Shown here: positions 33,565 through 45,420 of the stretch, in pieces | How the letters are laid out: each line of letters begins with the position of its first letter | Position numbering within the stretch: the first letter of the stretch is position 1 | NCBI GenBank assembly: GCA_039583875.1 | Contig: CM077150.1 | Span: forward strand, 51,164,261 to 51,228,260 | Direction: 5' to 3' | DNA from: Platanthera guangdongensis | Lineage: Eukaryota > Streptophyta > Magnoliopsida > Asparagales > Orchidaceae | Length of the DNA: 64,000 bases | Notes under the pieces: generated by a model | The model's database searches: none | What the model saw: only the letters and a program-made list of their open reading frames with translations | What the model was told of the DNA's origin: nothing | Program-made: the position numbers and the translations under genes

Positions 33565-34015
33565 GCCGAACACGGCATGTGACATGCTTGTGTCCAGGGC
33601 TGTGTTCTCCATTCGCCGTCGAAACCAACGCGTCCCGAAAGAACACGGGAAACCAACACGCCTGCGTCAAACTTGACACGCCCGTGTCATCCAGAACACG
33701 GTCGTGTATTAAGCCGTGTTACTCCATCGACACAGGACCAACACCAACCCGAGAAGCACACGGGTCTTGGATACGCCCATTTCCCATTTTACATACCCGT
33801 GTCACCACCGAACATGCCTGGGCTTCCAGGCCGTGTTTCACCCTTGAATAAAATTGGCCAACCACCCGAGAAGGACACGGCCTGTGACACGCCCGTGTCC
33901 TAGGCCGTGTTCGCTGCTCGACGATCGTCGACTCCAAAATTCGTCGACCTCTCGGCCAGATCGTCGACCCAAGCACAACACGCCCTGGGACACGCCCGTG
34001 TCCCAGGCCGTATGC
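33565..34015. repeat. U3 hairpin array, GACACG/CGTGTC type (Tekay solo LTR)
   Basis: It has the same motif set as 11300-11880, including GACACGCCCGTGTC near 33889-33902 and TCGTCGA units at 33920-33970. It lies about 65-520 bp from the LTR start at 34082. Confidence 0.87.
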
Positions 34016-34082
34016 CCCCTGCCAAATTCCAAACTTGGCTCAAAATGCCTCCCGTCACTTTTTTGAGTTTCGGGGCGTTACA

Positions 34083-36442
34083 CCATGGGACTGAGTTTCA
34101 GTCTGAATGCATGACAAGATTCTGTGAAGAGCATGGGATTCATCAAGAGTTCTCCTCTCCTAAAACACCCCAGTAAAATGGGATTGCTAAGAGGAAAAAC
34201 AGAACTCTCATAGAGGCTGGTAGAACCATGTTAAGCGACACATTTCTCCTAGAATATTTCTGGGCTGAGTCAGTGAACACTGCATGTCATGTCCTTAATA
34301 GGGCCTCCGTCACCAAAAGCCACAAGAAGACTCCCATGAGATTCTAAAAGGCAAAACACCAAACATATCCTACTTCAATATTTTTGGTAGCAAGTGCTAT
34401 GTTCTAAAAAATGATAAGTCTTATGTGACTAAGCTTGCTGTCAAGTCCCAAGAAGGGATATTTGTTGGGTACAACAACAATAGTGGGGCATATAGGATCT
34501 ATAACTTGACTACTCAAGTTATAGAAGAATCAGTACATGTTGTCTTTGATGAGTCAAACCTAATTAACTGTAAGCTGCAAAGCACCTCTTCTAGTTCTGC
34601 AAGTTTAAAGGATGTGATGGACAAGCTTACCACCAAGGAAATGGATCAAGCAGGACAAGATAAGGAAGAAGATGGGTGATGTCCAGGGGGAGCTCAAGAC
34701 TCACAAGCTAAGGATGAAGAACAGTCAGCTGAGGACAATGAAGGTCAGCCAGCTAAGAATAATGCAGAACAGCTAGCTGAAGCAAGAATGCCTCCAGCTA
34801 TGAGACATTTGAGGGACCATCTAGCATACCAAGTCATTGGTGATGTAAGACATGGTGTCCAGACAAGGAGCAAGAGCATCAACACAGCTCTATATTCAAG
34901 CTTCCTATCACAAGTAGAACCCAAGAAGCTTGAAGAGGCTATCAAATATCCTTACTGGATTGAAGCTATGCTGGAAGAATTGAATTAGTTCAAAAGATGT
35001 AGGGTATGGGAGCTGGTTCCCAGACCAAAGGGACAAAATTTCATAGGAACAAAATGGATCTACAGGAACAAGCTAGATGAGAATGGCATTATTGTCAAAA
35101 ATAAGACCAGATTGGTGGCAAAAGAATAAAGGCAAGGAGAAGGAATAGATTTTGACCAAACATTTGCCCCAGTAGCAAGGCTGGAAGCAATAAGGTTATT
35201 CCTTGCTTTTATCATCTATCAAGGATTCAAAGTCTTCCAGATGGATGTAAAGTCAGCATTCTTGAATGGAGTCTTAAAAGAGGAAGTATATGTTGATCAG
35301 CCACTAGGTTTTGTAGATCCTCACTTTCCTAATTATGTATATAAGCTTAAGAAAGCTCTATATAGGTTGAAGCAAGCCCATAGAGCATGGTATGAAACAT
35401 TGTCTACTTTCCTCATTGAGAACAAATTTTCAAGGGGAAAATAGATAAGACCCTATTCCTTAGGGAATCTAAGGGCAAGGTCATCCTAGTATAGATATAT
35501 GTTGATAACATTATCTTTGGATCTACTGAAAACAACCTTTGCATGAAGTTTCCCAAACTTATGCAAGGAAAGTTTGAGATGAGCAGCATGGGTGAGCTAA
35601 AATTCTTCTTGGGACTCCAAGTAAGACAGGCTGATAATGGCTTGTCCATATCCCAGTCAAAGTTCACAAGAGAGTTAATTAAGAAATATGGTAAGGAGAA
35701 TACCTCCACCATAAGAACTCCAATGGGGTCAAGTATGTCTGTAGACAAAGATGAGGTAGGGAAACCAGTTGATGAGTCTTTGTATAACGGTATAATTGAC
35801 TCCCTTCTATACTTGACTACTAGTAGGCCTGACATCATGTATGTTACATGTGTCTGTGCTAGGTATCAGGCATTCCCTAAAGAATCTCATTATTCTGCTG
35901 CAAATAGAATTTTAAGGTATCTTAAGGGGATACCAGATCTTGGTCTATGGTACCCTAAGAATAGAGATTTTGAGCTAACTAGATTTTCAGATGCAGATTT
36001 TGTAAGCTGCAAGCAAGATGGGAAAAGTACCACTGGTACATGTCAATTCCTAGGTGGAATATTGATGTCATGGAGCAGCAAGAAACAGACAAGTGTTGTT
36101 ATATGCACTGCAGAGTCAGAGTACATTGCAGCAAGTAGCTGTTGTGCTCATTTATTGTGGATACATCATCAGCTTGAAGATTATGGCATTAAGATAAGTA
36201 GAACTCCTCTATCTTGTGATTCTACTAGCGCAATTTATATTGCTAGGAATCATGTTTCACATAGCAGGACTAAGCATATAAAAATTAAGTATCATTTTAT
36301 TAGGGAGCATATTAAGAGAGAAGACATTTGCTTAGAGTTTGTCTCCACTGACAAGCAAGTGGCAGATATCTTCACTAAGTCTCTAGTTGAAGCCAAGTTC
36401 AATACCTTCAAAATTGATCTGGGTATATTGAACTTAGAATAG
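34083..36442 (+). pseudogene. pol: Copia integrase C-terminus, RT and RNase H (copy 3, part 2)
   Basis: After the CCATG duplication, integrase resumes with GTEFQSECM and KRKNRTLIEAG, broken by a stop at PKTPQ. RT begins near 34990 (VWELVPRPKG, KWIYRNKLDENG), includes [20 protein letters not shown] at 35241, and then shifts frame near 35440. The catalytic box reads YVDNIIFGS at about 35500-35526: the second aspartate of YVDD is asparagine, so this RT would be dead even if repaired in frame. RNase H is open from 35543 to 36442 (FSDADFVSC, AESEYIAASS, CDSTSAIYIA, ADIFTKSL). The overall similarity and ending are Sirevirus-like. Confidence 0.88.
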
Positions 36443-36831
36443 CTTCAGGTACTCCCTAAGATATTATGCTTGGTACAGGTTTGTTCTTTTTGCAGGTTCT
36501 TCAGACCTAGTGGAAAGGAAGATGAGAGATGATGCTTGTTCTCAAGAGGTATTAGCAGCTGCAGGATTAGAGACTTTCAATTAGTCTTCTCTAGTGCTAC
36601 AATCCTGACGACATTTACATCAGCTTGGGAGACAACACACGGGGAGAAAAAGACATGATGCTCCTTCTTGACTATATGAAGAGGTAAAAAGGGGGAGAGA
36701 TGGAGGTCATGTTTACCTTTGGTAATTCAAGCTTAAGGGAGAGAGATAGAAGATGACTATCAGTAAGAGATCAAGCTAAGAGGTAATCCTCTAAGGTGTA
36801 ACTCACCTTGCAGAAATCCAGGGGGAGTAGA
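36443..36831 (+). other. 3' untranslated region of copy 3 with purine tracts
   Basis: This is noncoding sequence after RNase H. It contains PPT-like runs AAAAGGGGGAGAG (about 36689) and CCAGGGGGAGTAG (36819-36830). The second occurs again just after the nested insertion (about 41549). Multiplied polypurine tracts are a known Sirevirus trait. No env-like ORF is visible. Confidence 0.7.
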
Positions 36832-39800
36832 TGTAACATCCCATGTTACTTCTAGGCCCCCTTCACTTAGATTGGGTTAGGCATGGGGTGGGTGATAGGG
36901 AATTTAGCTAGGTTTGACCCTAGGTAGTGGATTGTAGCCATGTGGGGCCCACTAAGGGGCCAAAGTCAAACTACGTCAAACTAGCCTAAATCGGTACCCT
37001 AGCCACACCATGACCCCACCACATTGCCCTAACCCTAAAATAATCTAAGTGGACCCTAGGGCATGTCATTAGGTCAACCCTTTGACCCTAGTTGACCAAA
37101 GTCAACCATGGCCCTAATTTGGTCAAACCTATACATATAGGCCCAATTAGCACAAGTAGGGCACCGCATTGACCCAACCCAAGTTGGGTGGTGCCATTAG
37201 ACCCATGACCACCAAGTGGGGTCAGCCCACTCATCATGGTTGACTAAGTCAACCCAAGTCAACCCAAGTCAACCTAATTAACCTAAAGGAGAAAATGAGG
37301 GTTAAGCCCACTCCCTTTGGGCCAAGCCCACCAAATCTGGTCCATAACCAGCCAAGTGGTCAATGACCACCCCTACCCTCTGGTTTTGAATAGAGCGAAA
37401 CATGCATGAGGGTAAAGTGGGGATTTTAGGAGAGAGAAGGTGGGTTAAGAAGAAGAGGCCACTTGGCCTTGGCTCCATCAGCCCAAAATTATGCTGGCTG
37501 GCCTCCTTAGAGAATTTCCAAAGAATTTGGCAGCATGGGGGCCACTTGGCACCAAGGGTGAAGCCTCCAAAGCCCCAAACCGAGCTCACCTTGATTGTAT
37601 CTCCCTATACAGCCACTTTCAGCTCAAACCGACCACACCATCACCTTCAGAGGGCAGAATCAAGTGGAGAACGAGTCCTGCACCGAAGCTTTTGGTGGAG
37701 AATCGAGGATTTGAGCAGGAGAATGCCGGAGCAGCTCATCCATGGCCAACCTCCGCCAACCTCGCCGTCGTGCCGCCATTCGGGTCTGTTTCGCCTCCCC
37801 TCTACTCGTAGTAGGTTTCTAGATCTTTAGGGAGAGTCATCGGGCTCAATTGAGCCCGATACCATGTGACGAAAATGGGAAATTTCCGAGCTTTTATTCT
37901 TGCTCGGTTTCGCCGGAGGAGCCAATTCCGGCGGCCTCATCGCCGGAAACCGCTAGCCACCACCTTAGTGAAGGTGGTGGCGACATCCGTCGGCGGTGGT
38001 GGTGGCTCAGCTGGCCGGAATCAGCCAGCAAAGGTGCCCAGCCAAAATAAATCTAGACTATTGGCCACTTGGGGACGATGAACCGATTCCGTCGTTTAGG
38101 CTTTAAGATTCGTGCAGCCCGATTATTATTAAATCAAATAAATTATAGTATATAAATACACATTTTGTCACACTTATTCAGTACTTTTTCATGGCTATTT
38201 TAGGCCTAATAGAGGCATTTCTAGGACCTGAACCTTAAATGAAAGTTGTATATTATGCTCTTAACTTTAATTTGCCACTATAATCATGTAATTTGGAGCA
38301 GTATGCTGCCTTGTAGGTCATTTTTCCTAGGACTGGTCTTAGGCAAGGGCAGAACTTCAATTTGATGCCCAAGCCAAACCAATGATCAACATTACCCTAA
38401 CGTTTGGGTGCATTCATGTTTAGGGCATATTTAGCCTCTGCCAAAACTTGGGAATTTTCGGAAAAACCTTTTCTATAGTTTTATTCATAATACACAAATT
38501 TAAATGAATGAAATATTTGGAGTATTATGGCTCCAAATAGCCCCAACTTTTGGTGCCATGTCCTTGGGGACTATTCATGTGCATTGTAAAAATTTCAGCA
38601 CATTTTGACCACTTCATGTTGGGTAAACTCACATGCATGTGTTGATTATATATAGGCTTGGGGTGCAAATAGTCATTTTTGATATATTGTGTATTAAGCC
38701 TATTTGGGACATCCAAAAATCATGATATTGATTTCAAAGGCTCATTAGGGTGAATTATACCCCACATTGTAATAATGGGAATTTTGGAAGCAAAAATCTC
38801 ATTATTTGGAATTTTTGGAATAATTAACCTTTTTGAAAAATAAATGTAAAAATAGGTCTTCTTTGAGATAAAACCCCCAATTTTTATCAAGGTCAATATT
38901 AGGTTTGATTTAAATCCTTAAAATTTTTATGTCTCTGTTTGAAGAATTTTGATAGGAGTTATGTGGAAATTACCTTTTTACCCTCATATTACTTAATTAG
39001 CAAATTGGTGAAAATACTTAGTAGAAAATTTTAGAAAACTTCTCGATGATATATCTGAGTATGAATAAGCTTGTATAATTTTCTCAGCATTTTTGGATTA
39101 CTCAGTAATTTTTAAAACCTTATAATTGCATTTTTGTAAATTATTAAGAATTGAAATTTGTAGGACATTACATTGTAGAGGTTGATGAAACTCTTCCATT
39201 AGCCTTCAATTCATGATATTTATGCTCTGTAAGTTTCCTAGAATTTTTAGTGATGTATTCCTTATACTTCATTTGGAAAATGACAATTGTGTGAATTTTG
39301 TATAAATTAAGGAATAAATAGAAATATTTAAATGATAATTATAAATTTTGGTAGACAGCAATATTTTACCAAGTTATAACTTAGGAAAAATTCCTTAGGT
39401 CAGTGGATTATAAATTGTCATACTTCATGTATTAAATGACCTAGGGGATTAATTAAAGGATTTAATTAGAGGCCTTAATGACTTAGGAAAATTATGAAAA
39501 TCAATAGGCTCACTTCATTATTCCATACTATCCTAGGATAAATACTTAGGGGCAGTTGGATCAAGGAATTGGAAGTTCCATTTCGGGATGGTATTAGGTC
39601 ATGGGTTACGCATAGTGTAAGTAGGTCAAGTTATAAAGACCACCGGAGGATAGATTAATAATGAGCTAGAGACATCAATTAGAATATGACCCTGGTGGGT
39701 AGAGTCATCTTAGTGATGAGAGTAAAGTGCAAGCCCTTGGATAGTAACTAGAGTGGAGGCCGGTGGAAGACCGTCGCCCTTCTGAGAACATCTTAAGTCA

Positions 39801-41540
39801 TTAGGATCGCTCAAGAGTAATAACGAGAGCTGGGGTGAATGTTGGGTAGCCATCAACTAAAGTAAATATCCTTGATAAAGGGATCTTTGGGCGTAATCCC
39901 ATCGTAGTTCCTAGTGCCCCCGAAAGCCCTTCACCGGGTATACCCTGGGCACTCCTGGGATTAACCTTAAATCACTAAGTATAATAATCCGTAGACAAGA
40001 GTAGCCTAATAGGTTAGGTCATTGTGGTTCATTTTTGCCCATGACAGGTTTGAGAGATTTGGAATAAAGGCACTATTGTGCGTTCTCACCCGTGTAGGGT
40101 TGGAGGGATTGTGATAAATGCTCACCCGTGTAGGGTTTGAGGGATTCGGGACAGGTTGGTCCTGCGAGCTGAAGGCTCGGGATGAAATACTTGCATGTGC
40201 ATAAATTTAGTGGTGGGGCATGCGATACTGGTCGTTCGTCACACTGATGGCAGTACGGTGCACCAGGCGGGTGTGAGGGTTATAGGGGCCAGTGGGTTGT
40301 TTTACACTGTGGTCTGGAAGACGATCCCCGATAACGCACACCCGACCCAACAAGACTGACGGGTTGTCAGCAAAGTACGTACACATAGACTCTAGAGTGC
40401 ACATTGGACGTGTATAGAGGCGTATGAGAGGGGTCTAAGGTTTGGTAGTGTGCATACCAGCTTAGAAGTGAAGATGCCCGCTCCGCTGCTGCCGTAGCCA
40501 CAGCGGTGGTACCCGAGAGTGAAGCTAGCTCTTAAAAAGTGGAAACTAAAGATTTGTGATCACAGAGTCATTGTGTGTGAGTTGCACTTACCTGTGCATA
40601 AATTACATCATAAACATTAATTCATATTAGCTCATACGCTTCATAGATCCTTATCATATAAATTAGTATGGACTCTTTTATATGATAAGTTAAATTTCCT
40701 AGAAACCCTAACTTATAAATTTGTATGGGCATTTTTATAAGGTATGATTTGTGATGATAGAGTAGTGGTAGCTTAGTTTTACTTTCCTGCTCTTACTTTC
40801 TGTTCTTTTGCGTACTTTACCGTACTGCACTTGTCCTACTTACTCAGTTTTTTTATACCTTACTTACTGTACTTGTTCTTCTTGCATAGAACTGCTAGAG
40901 TAGAACTACTATTACTCCTCACTTACTTATTAGCGTAGTACCACTGCCACCTGTTTATACTTGATACCCCTTGTTGTCCTCCACTTCATCCTCCCGCACG
41001 GTGCCTAGGAGTTGCGGGGCGAGGTGTGGAGGAAACGACTTAGTCTTTTTGACTAATGGTCGCTGACCAAATTATTTTTATGAGCTCGAGGAGATGGAGC
41101 ACCAGCATAACCAGCAGGATGAGATGGCAGGACGTGAGGAGCTGATGCCACCGCCTACTACTACTATGGCTGCAGAGTTACCTCAGGTGGGATGACTTGG
41201 TGATGATAGATATCTTCCGTTATTAGAGTTGAGAGAGAGAGATTTGATATGATGTACTGGGCATAAGCCCTTATTACTCTCCATTTTATTTATGTACTCA
41301 TTTGGACTGATATTTTCCTTTCATATATTATATATATGTGTTGTGACTGTGGACTAGTTGTGGTTTTCTTTTACCGCTATATTTCTTTTCTCATATTGGC
41401 CTACAGGTTTATGATCGTACTAGCCGGCAGAATCGGCGTATTGCGGTGTCGACTAAACAGTGCGTTAGTGTCACCGTAAGACGGTGGTTCTGGGCATAAG
41501 ACCCGGTAGCCTTCTTGGTTAGGGGGAGGGGGGTCCTACA
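36832..41540 (+). repeat. Large solo LTR or LTR-like insertion (4709 bp), probably Ty3/gypsy
   Basis: It is bounded by TGTAACATCCCATG and GGGTCCTACA, with a perfect duplication GTAGA at 36827-36831 and 41541-41545. There is no retroviral coding sequence inside; the ORFs up to about 140 codons (for example near 37402-37830) have no recognisable domain. The TGTAACATCCC start and size suggest a gypsy lineage with very long LTRs. A TTGAC/GTCAA-rich array sits 80-440 bp from the left end, which by analogy with the other LTRs points to plus orientation. A 36-bp direct duplication (CTCACCCGTGTAGGG..) lies at 40085-40156. Confidence 0.75.
36905..37265. repeat. TTGAC/GTCAA cluster with inverted pairs
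   Basis: More than ten TTGAC or GTCAA words occur in about 350 bp, including GGTTGAC-TAA-GTCAACC (37238-37254) and adjoining GTCAACCCAA copies. TTGAC[C/T] is the W-box core bound by WRKY factors, so this could be an enhancer as well as a hairpin array. Confidence 0.75.
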
Positions 41541-41545
41541 GTAGA

Positions 41546-41698
41546 AATCCAGGGGGAGTAGGTAAAATTCATTTCACTGAATTTAATATAATATGCTTTT
41601 ATTGTCTGTGGAATGTGTATCTCATTGACTAAATAAGCTTGATCAGTGGTTTTGATATGCTTGATCAGTGGTTTTGACATCTTCAAATAGGGGGAGAT
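41546..41698 (+). promoter_or_regulatory. Duplicated polypurine tracts before the copy-3 3' LTR
   Basis: AATCCAGGGGGAGTAG at 41546-41561 repeats the tract that precedes the nested insertion. The tract AAATAGGGGGAGAT at 41685-41698 abuts the LTR start TGTTGGGTCC and is the likely functional PPT. A short direct repeat TTGATCAGTGGTTTTGA lies between (about 41640-41677). Confidence 0.8.
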
Positions 41699-41869
41699 TG
41701 TTGGGTCCATTGATCCCAATGGACCTGATTTGATGATGTCAAACATGTCAATAAGATAGACATAGTTGTATTTAATGTATGGTTAAGTTCATGCATACAG
41801 GTTAGTCTTTGTCACAATGATTGGACAACTAGTTCAAGAGACAATAATAGGTGGACTCAAGGTAGAGCT

Positions 41870-42985
41870 GGAAACTCGAAAATTTTCCTAAGTCCAAAAG
41901 CGTTGAGTGAGGCAAGCTCACTCAATGTCATCCAGCTAATAATGTTGAGAGGAGACAGGAAGGAAAATTACCTAAGTCCAAAAGCATTGAGTAAGGCAAG
42001 CTCACTCAACGACATTCAGCAAAAAGCGCTGAGACAGTTGAGACCGCTGAGAAGAAAGCGCTTAGACAGCCAGAAAAGTTGACTAAGACAAAAAGCGCTG
42101 AGATAGCTGAGACCGCTGAGAAGAAAACGTTGAGACAGCCAGAAAAGTTGACTAAGGCAAAATGCGCTAAGACATTTGAGATAGCTGAGAAGAAAATGTT
42201 AAGATCGTTGTGACAAAGCCTGAGAAAAATTGGCTAAGTCCAGAAGCATTGAGTGAGCTTAACTCACTCAACATTATACAACTAGAAGCATTGAGTCAAG
42301 GTTATCCTGTCATAGCCTTACTGTGAAGATTGCAGAAAATCGACTAAGTGTAGAAGCGTTGAGTAAAGCTTCATCACTCAATGCTATGTTGAGTCTGTCA
42401 ATGAAATCAGGCAGAAAGCTAAAGAATATGGCTAAGGGAAAAAGCATTGAGTGAGGGATATACACTCAATTCTCTCAACACCATCAAGAAGAAAGCTGAT
42501 GAATATGGCTAAAGGAAAAAAGCGTTGAATAAGGGATTTACACTCAACGCTCTCAACGCCATCATGAAAAGCTGAAGAAATTTATAAGTCCAGAATCGAT
42601 GAGTCTACCATTCATTGAGCTTAGCTTAGCTTTCGTTGAACCGAGTTCGAAGTTCGTCGATCATAACATTTACCTATAAGAAGGACTCAGCTATCATAAT
42701 CGTCGAACGGAGCTCAGGTTTCGTCGAGCTGAGCTCGAAGTTCGTCTACCTCAGCCTTCATCTAAAGAAAGAAATGAGCTAAGGGAATTCGTCGATCTCA
42801 GCTTCACTGGTTTGTCAAGCGAAGCTCGGGTTTCGTCAAGCTGAGCTCGAAGTTCGTCGACCTCAGCCTTCACCTGAAGAAAGAACTAAGCTAAGGAAAT
42901 TCGTCGATCTCAGCTTCACCGTTTCATTGAGCTGAGTTTAGATTTCGTCGAGCTAAGCTTGAAGTTCGTCGAACGCAGGATTTCA
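41870..42985. repeat. U3 hairpin arrays: TTGAGTGA/TCACTCAA, AGCGCT, then TCGTCGA
   Basis: The first part (41870-42590) repeats GCATTGAGT...GCTCACTCAA with AAGCGCTGAGACAG units; AGCGCT is itself a palindrome. The second part (42640-42985) switches to TTCGTCGA/GAGCTGAGCTC units as in copies 1 and 2. Together they cover from about 170 to 1290 bp inside the LTR start. Confidence 0.88.
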
Positions 42986-43515
42986 GAAAAGTTGTGGATT
43001 TTGGCTAAGTCCGGAATGATGCTGACTCAGCAAAGTCAACAAAGTTCAGATTCGATGCAAATTGACATCAACGTCATCGTCAATCTACAGTGGATCTCAT
43101 GTTAATAGAGCTGAGGTTTTAACCACCATTAACACTAAGACATGTGTCTATCATCTTGACAATGTGGCGGGATTATGAATAGCAGAAAAGATCTGAAGAA
43201 TAAAAAAGAGAGGAATTAATTGGATTAACCTCGAATTAAAAAATGAGAAGCGGAGTTCGTCGTCTTCATTTACCATTGTTGCAGGAGCCAAGAACTTCAA
43301 GATCAAATCTGAAGGGCTTCTGAGATTGTTGGTGTAATCAACATCCACTCCAGCAGGATCAGAGTAATCCTCTGAGAAAGACGAATCAGCCTAGGCGTGC
43401 CCTAGCTGAATTTATCTTCTTGATCCAACCTGAGCCATAATCTGAAGATCAATTTGCTGGATCAAAGAAGAAGGAAGGGTTGCAATCTGCTCAGTCCAGA
43501 TCAGGAGATATACCT

Positions 43516-43540
43516 GAAGAAGAAGAAGAAGAAGAAGAAG
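43516..43540. repeat. GAA trinucleotide microsatellite
   Basis: An uninterrupted run of about eight GAA units lies in the R/U5 half of the copy-3 3' LTR. Confidence 0.9.
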
Positions 43541-44199
43541 CAGATTCATCTACTAGTTGATTCCAGAACAAGTCGGGCATCATTTCGAGATCTATGTGTC
43601 ATCTTGTTGCTGTGAAGAAGACGTTAGGGCTGATATCTGCTCAGTCCAGGTACACAAGCATAAAGAATTTTCTCTGATGTCTATAATTCATCATCATTTA
43701 TATTTCTTGTAAGATTCATTCTGAATCTGAGTGGTAAGGCTAAGGCCTGAGTTGTAAGCTTTTGTTATAAAGGCTGAGGTAGGGTAAGAGTTGCCTGAGT
43801 TGTAGGTGTGTAGATTCACAGTGAGGTAGGGCAGGATTGCCTGAGCTGTAGGAGTGTGGAGTCACTATGAGGTAGAGTTCTTAGGAAGAACTTGAGCTGT
43901 AGGATCTTGGTGATCTGAGTGGTAGGGCTTGTGCTTGAGTTCTAGGAGGCGGTTGGGCTCTGAGCTGTAATATCTGAGGATTTGAGAAAGATAGAAGGAA
44001 GTTTGGCCGAATCTAGTATACTGCTAGATATGCGAAGGGGGAAAGTGGATGCATCCAATAATTGGGGAACCACTATAAATTTTGTGTATTGTGTTGTGCT
44101 GCGTTTTTTAATCGATTAGTTGCTTAAGTTTTTGGAATTGGGCCTATTCACCCCCCCCCCCCTCTAGGTGTTTAGTTGTTATTGAAATCAAAACTTTCA

Positions 44200-45420
44200 C
44201 CTTCTATCCTCCTGCTCCTTTTGCAGCCACAACTTATGCTCCCTCCTTTCCTTATGCTGTAGGAGAGCAGGAAGAGCCGTCACCATTTTCAGAGAATGTT
44301 CGTCATGAACCAACACCAGCCAATTTCAGAGAGTCGTGGTTACCAACTTACACTGGAGAGACTGATACAATGAAGCATCTTCAAGATTTTAAATCAGTCG
44401 TAGCTCTCAAGACTCTGTTAGATGCTATTAAGTGCAAGCTCCTTATAATAACCTTTGATGGACAAGTGAGGAATTGGTTTTTTGGTCTGCGCCCTCAGTC
44501 CATCACTTCCTTTGCTGATCTGTGAAGGGAGTTCTTGCTCAGGTTTTCTACTTCAACAACAAGAAAGGGCGGTCCAAAAGCCCTCTTTGAGATCAGGCAA
44601 CGATAGAATGAGACTTGGTCTCAGTTTGTAGATCAATTCCAGAAATAAATCTTGGACATTGAGATCGTTGATCAAGAAATGTATCGGGTGGCTCTAATAC
44701 ACGGTCTGCGTGAAGGGTCACTCAAGTTTGAAGCTAATGTTCGAACACCAAGAACATATCAAGAATTGATTGGCTTAGCCAACTCATACATTCGAGGTGA
44801 GAAGAGCAACCTCAGTTTCATCTCTAGGCTTATAGTAGAGAAGGATTCTCCTTCTTATAAGCAACCTCCAAGGTCACCTCTGAAAGATTTTCCATCCCAC
44901 TCAAGGAAGGGAAGAAGACTTCAATGTCATCAAAACCCCTTCCCGGGCCAGGATCATGCCCAAGATCAATTATTAATACTACCAGCCCCAGCTACACAAA
45001 CAACTTCGGTTCATCAACAGCAAGATGATGACTTGCCAGAGTCTGAACTAAATAAAGTCATGCAAGAAGTAAGCCAAGTCGTGAAGGGTAGGGATAATTT
45101 CAAAAGGCCTTACCAGCCGGCTGACGAAAGATCAAAAGACTTGTATCATACTACGAATTCCATAAATAGAAAGGGCACTCAACTGAAAACTGTCGGGCAC
45201 TTCGTCAACTGGTATAAAGGATGCTAAGGCATGGGAAGATGCGTGACCTGTTCCCGAAATATGACCACTCTGATCCATCATCTTCAAAAGGCAAAGAAGC
45301 AGGAGACATTCCTTGCTGCTCAAAGGGAGTGAGCCAAATCAACTACCCTGACCTCATTATTAACAATACCTTTGATGCCAATGACGAGGGCAAGCTTGGG
45401 ATACTATTCTAAGCAGGAGG
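44200..45420 (+). pseudogene. gag: Tat-lineage Ty3/gypsy gag fragment
   Basis: The broken frame has the plant gypsy gag pattern: FRESWLPTYTGETDTMKHLQ near 44325, ITFDGQVRNWFFGLRPQSI near 44450, then ETWSQFVDQFQK and YRVALIHGLREGSLKF. Stops occur near 44523, 44606 and 44646. The longest open part is 44652-45227 (191 residues), with an RNA-binding-like basic and Pro-rich C-terminus. Protease and pol are missing downstream. The wording of the gag core resembles the Tat/Retand group rather than the Tekay element. Sirevirus copy 3 ends directly before it and probably inserted here. Confidence 0.75.

Larger units (their letters stand above)
27414..34082 (-). repeat. Tekay-type solo LTR interrupted by a short copia element
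   Basis: It is bounded by TGTAACACCCCC at 27414 and GGGGCGTTACA at 34082, with perfect duplications CCATG on both sides. Removing the nested copia element (28462-33047) and one TAATG leaves about 2.08 kb that matches the Tekay LTR at 9762-11940 in the same orientation, with no internal region. It landed inside the integrase reading frame of Sirevirus copy 3. Confidence 0.92.
22562..44199 (+). mobile_element. Sirevirus-type copia element, copy 3 (hosts three nested insertions)
   Basis: The body runs from a 60-bp 5' LTR remnant, through PBS, gag, protease-integrase, RT-RNase H and 3' UTR, to a complete 3' LTR (41699-44199). Insertions at 25255-26511, 27414-34082 and 36832-41540 split it. The second and third are bounded by perfect target-site duplications that rejoin the element's own sequence on both sides. 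The many stops and a catalytic RT change show that it is the oldest element of the nest. No env-like ORF is present after RNase H. Confidence 0.88.
41699..44199 (+). repeat. 3' LTR of Sirevirus copy 3 (2501 bp)
   Basis: It starts TGTTGGGTCCATTGATCC after the PPT and ends AAACTTTCA, matching the 5' LTR remnant at 22562-22621. It contains a long hairpin array (41870-42985), a GAA microsatellite (about 43516-43540), GAGCTGTAGG-type direct repeats at about 43740-43990, and a C run with CTCTAGG before the end (44150-44168). Confidence 0.88.

Noticed and set aside
37402..37830. 142-codon ORF inside the 4.7-kb solo LTR
   Set aside because: It overlaps other ORFs in two more frames and has no recognisable domain. 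Without homology evidence I do not call it a gene.
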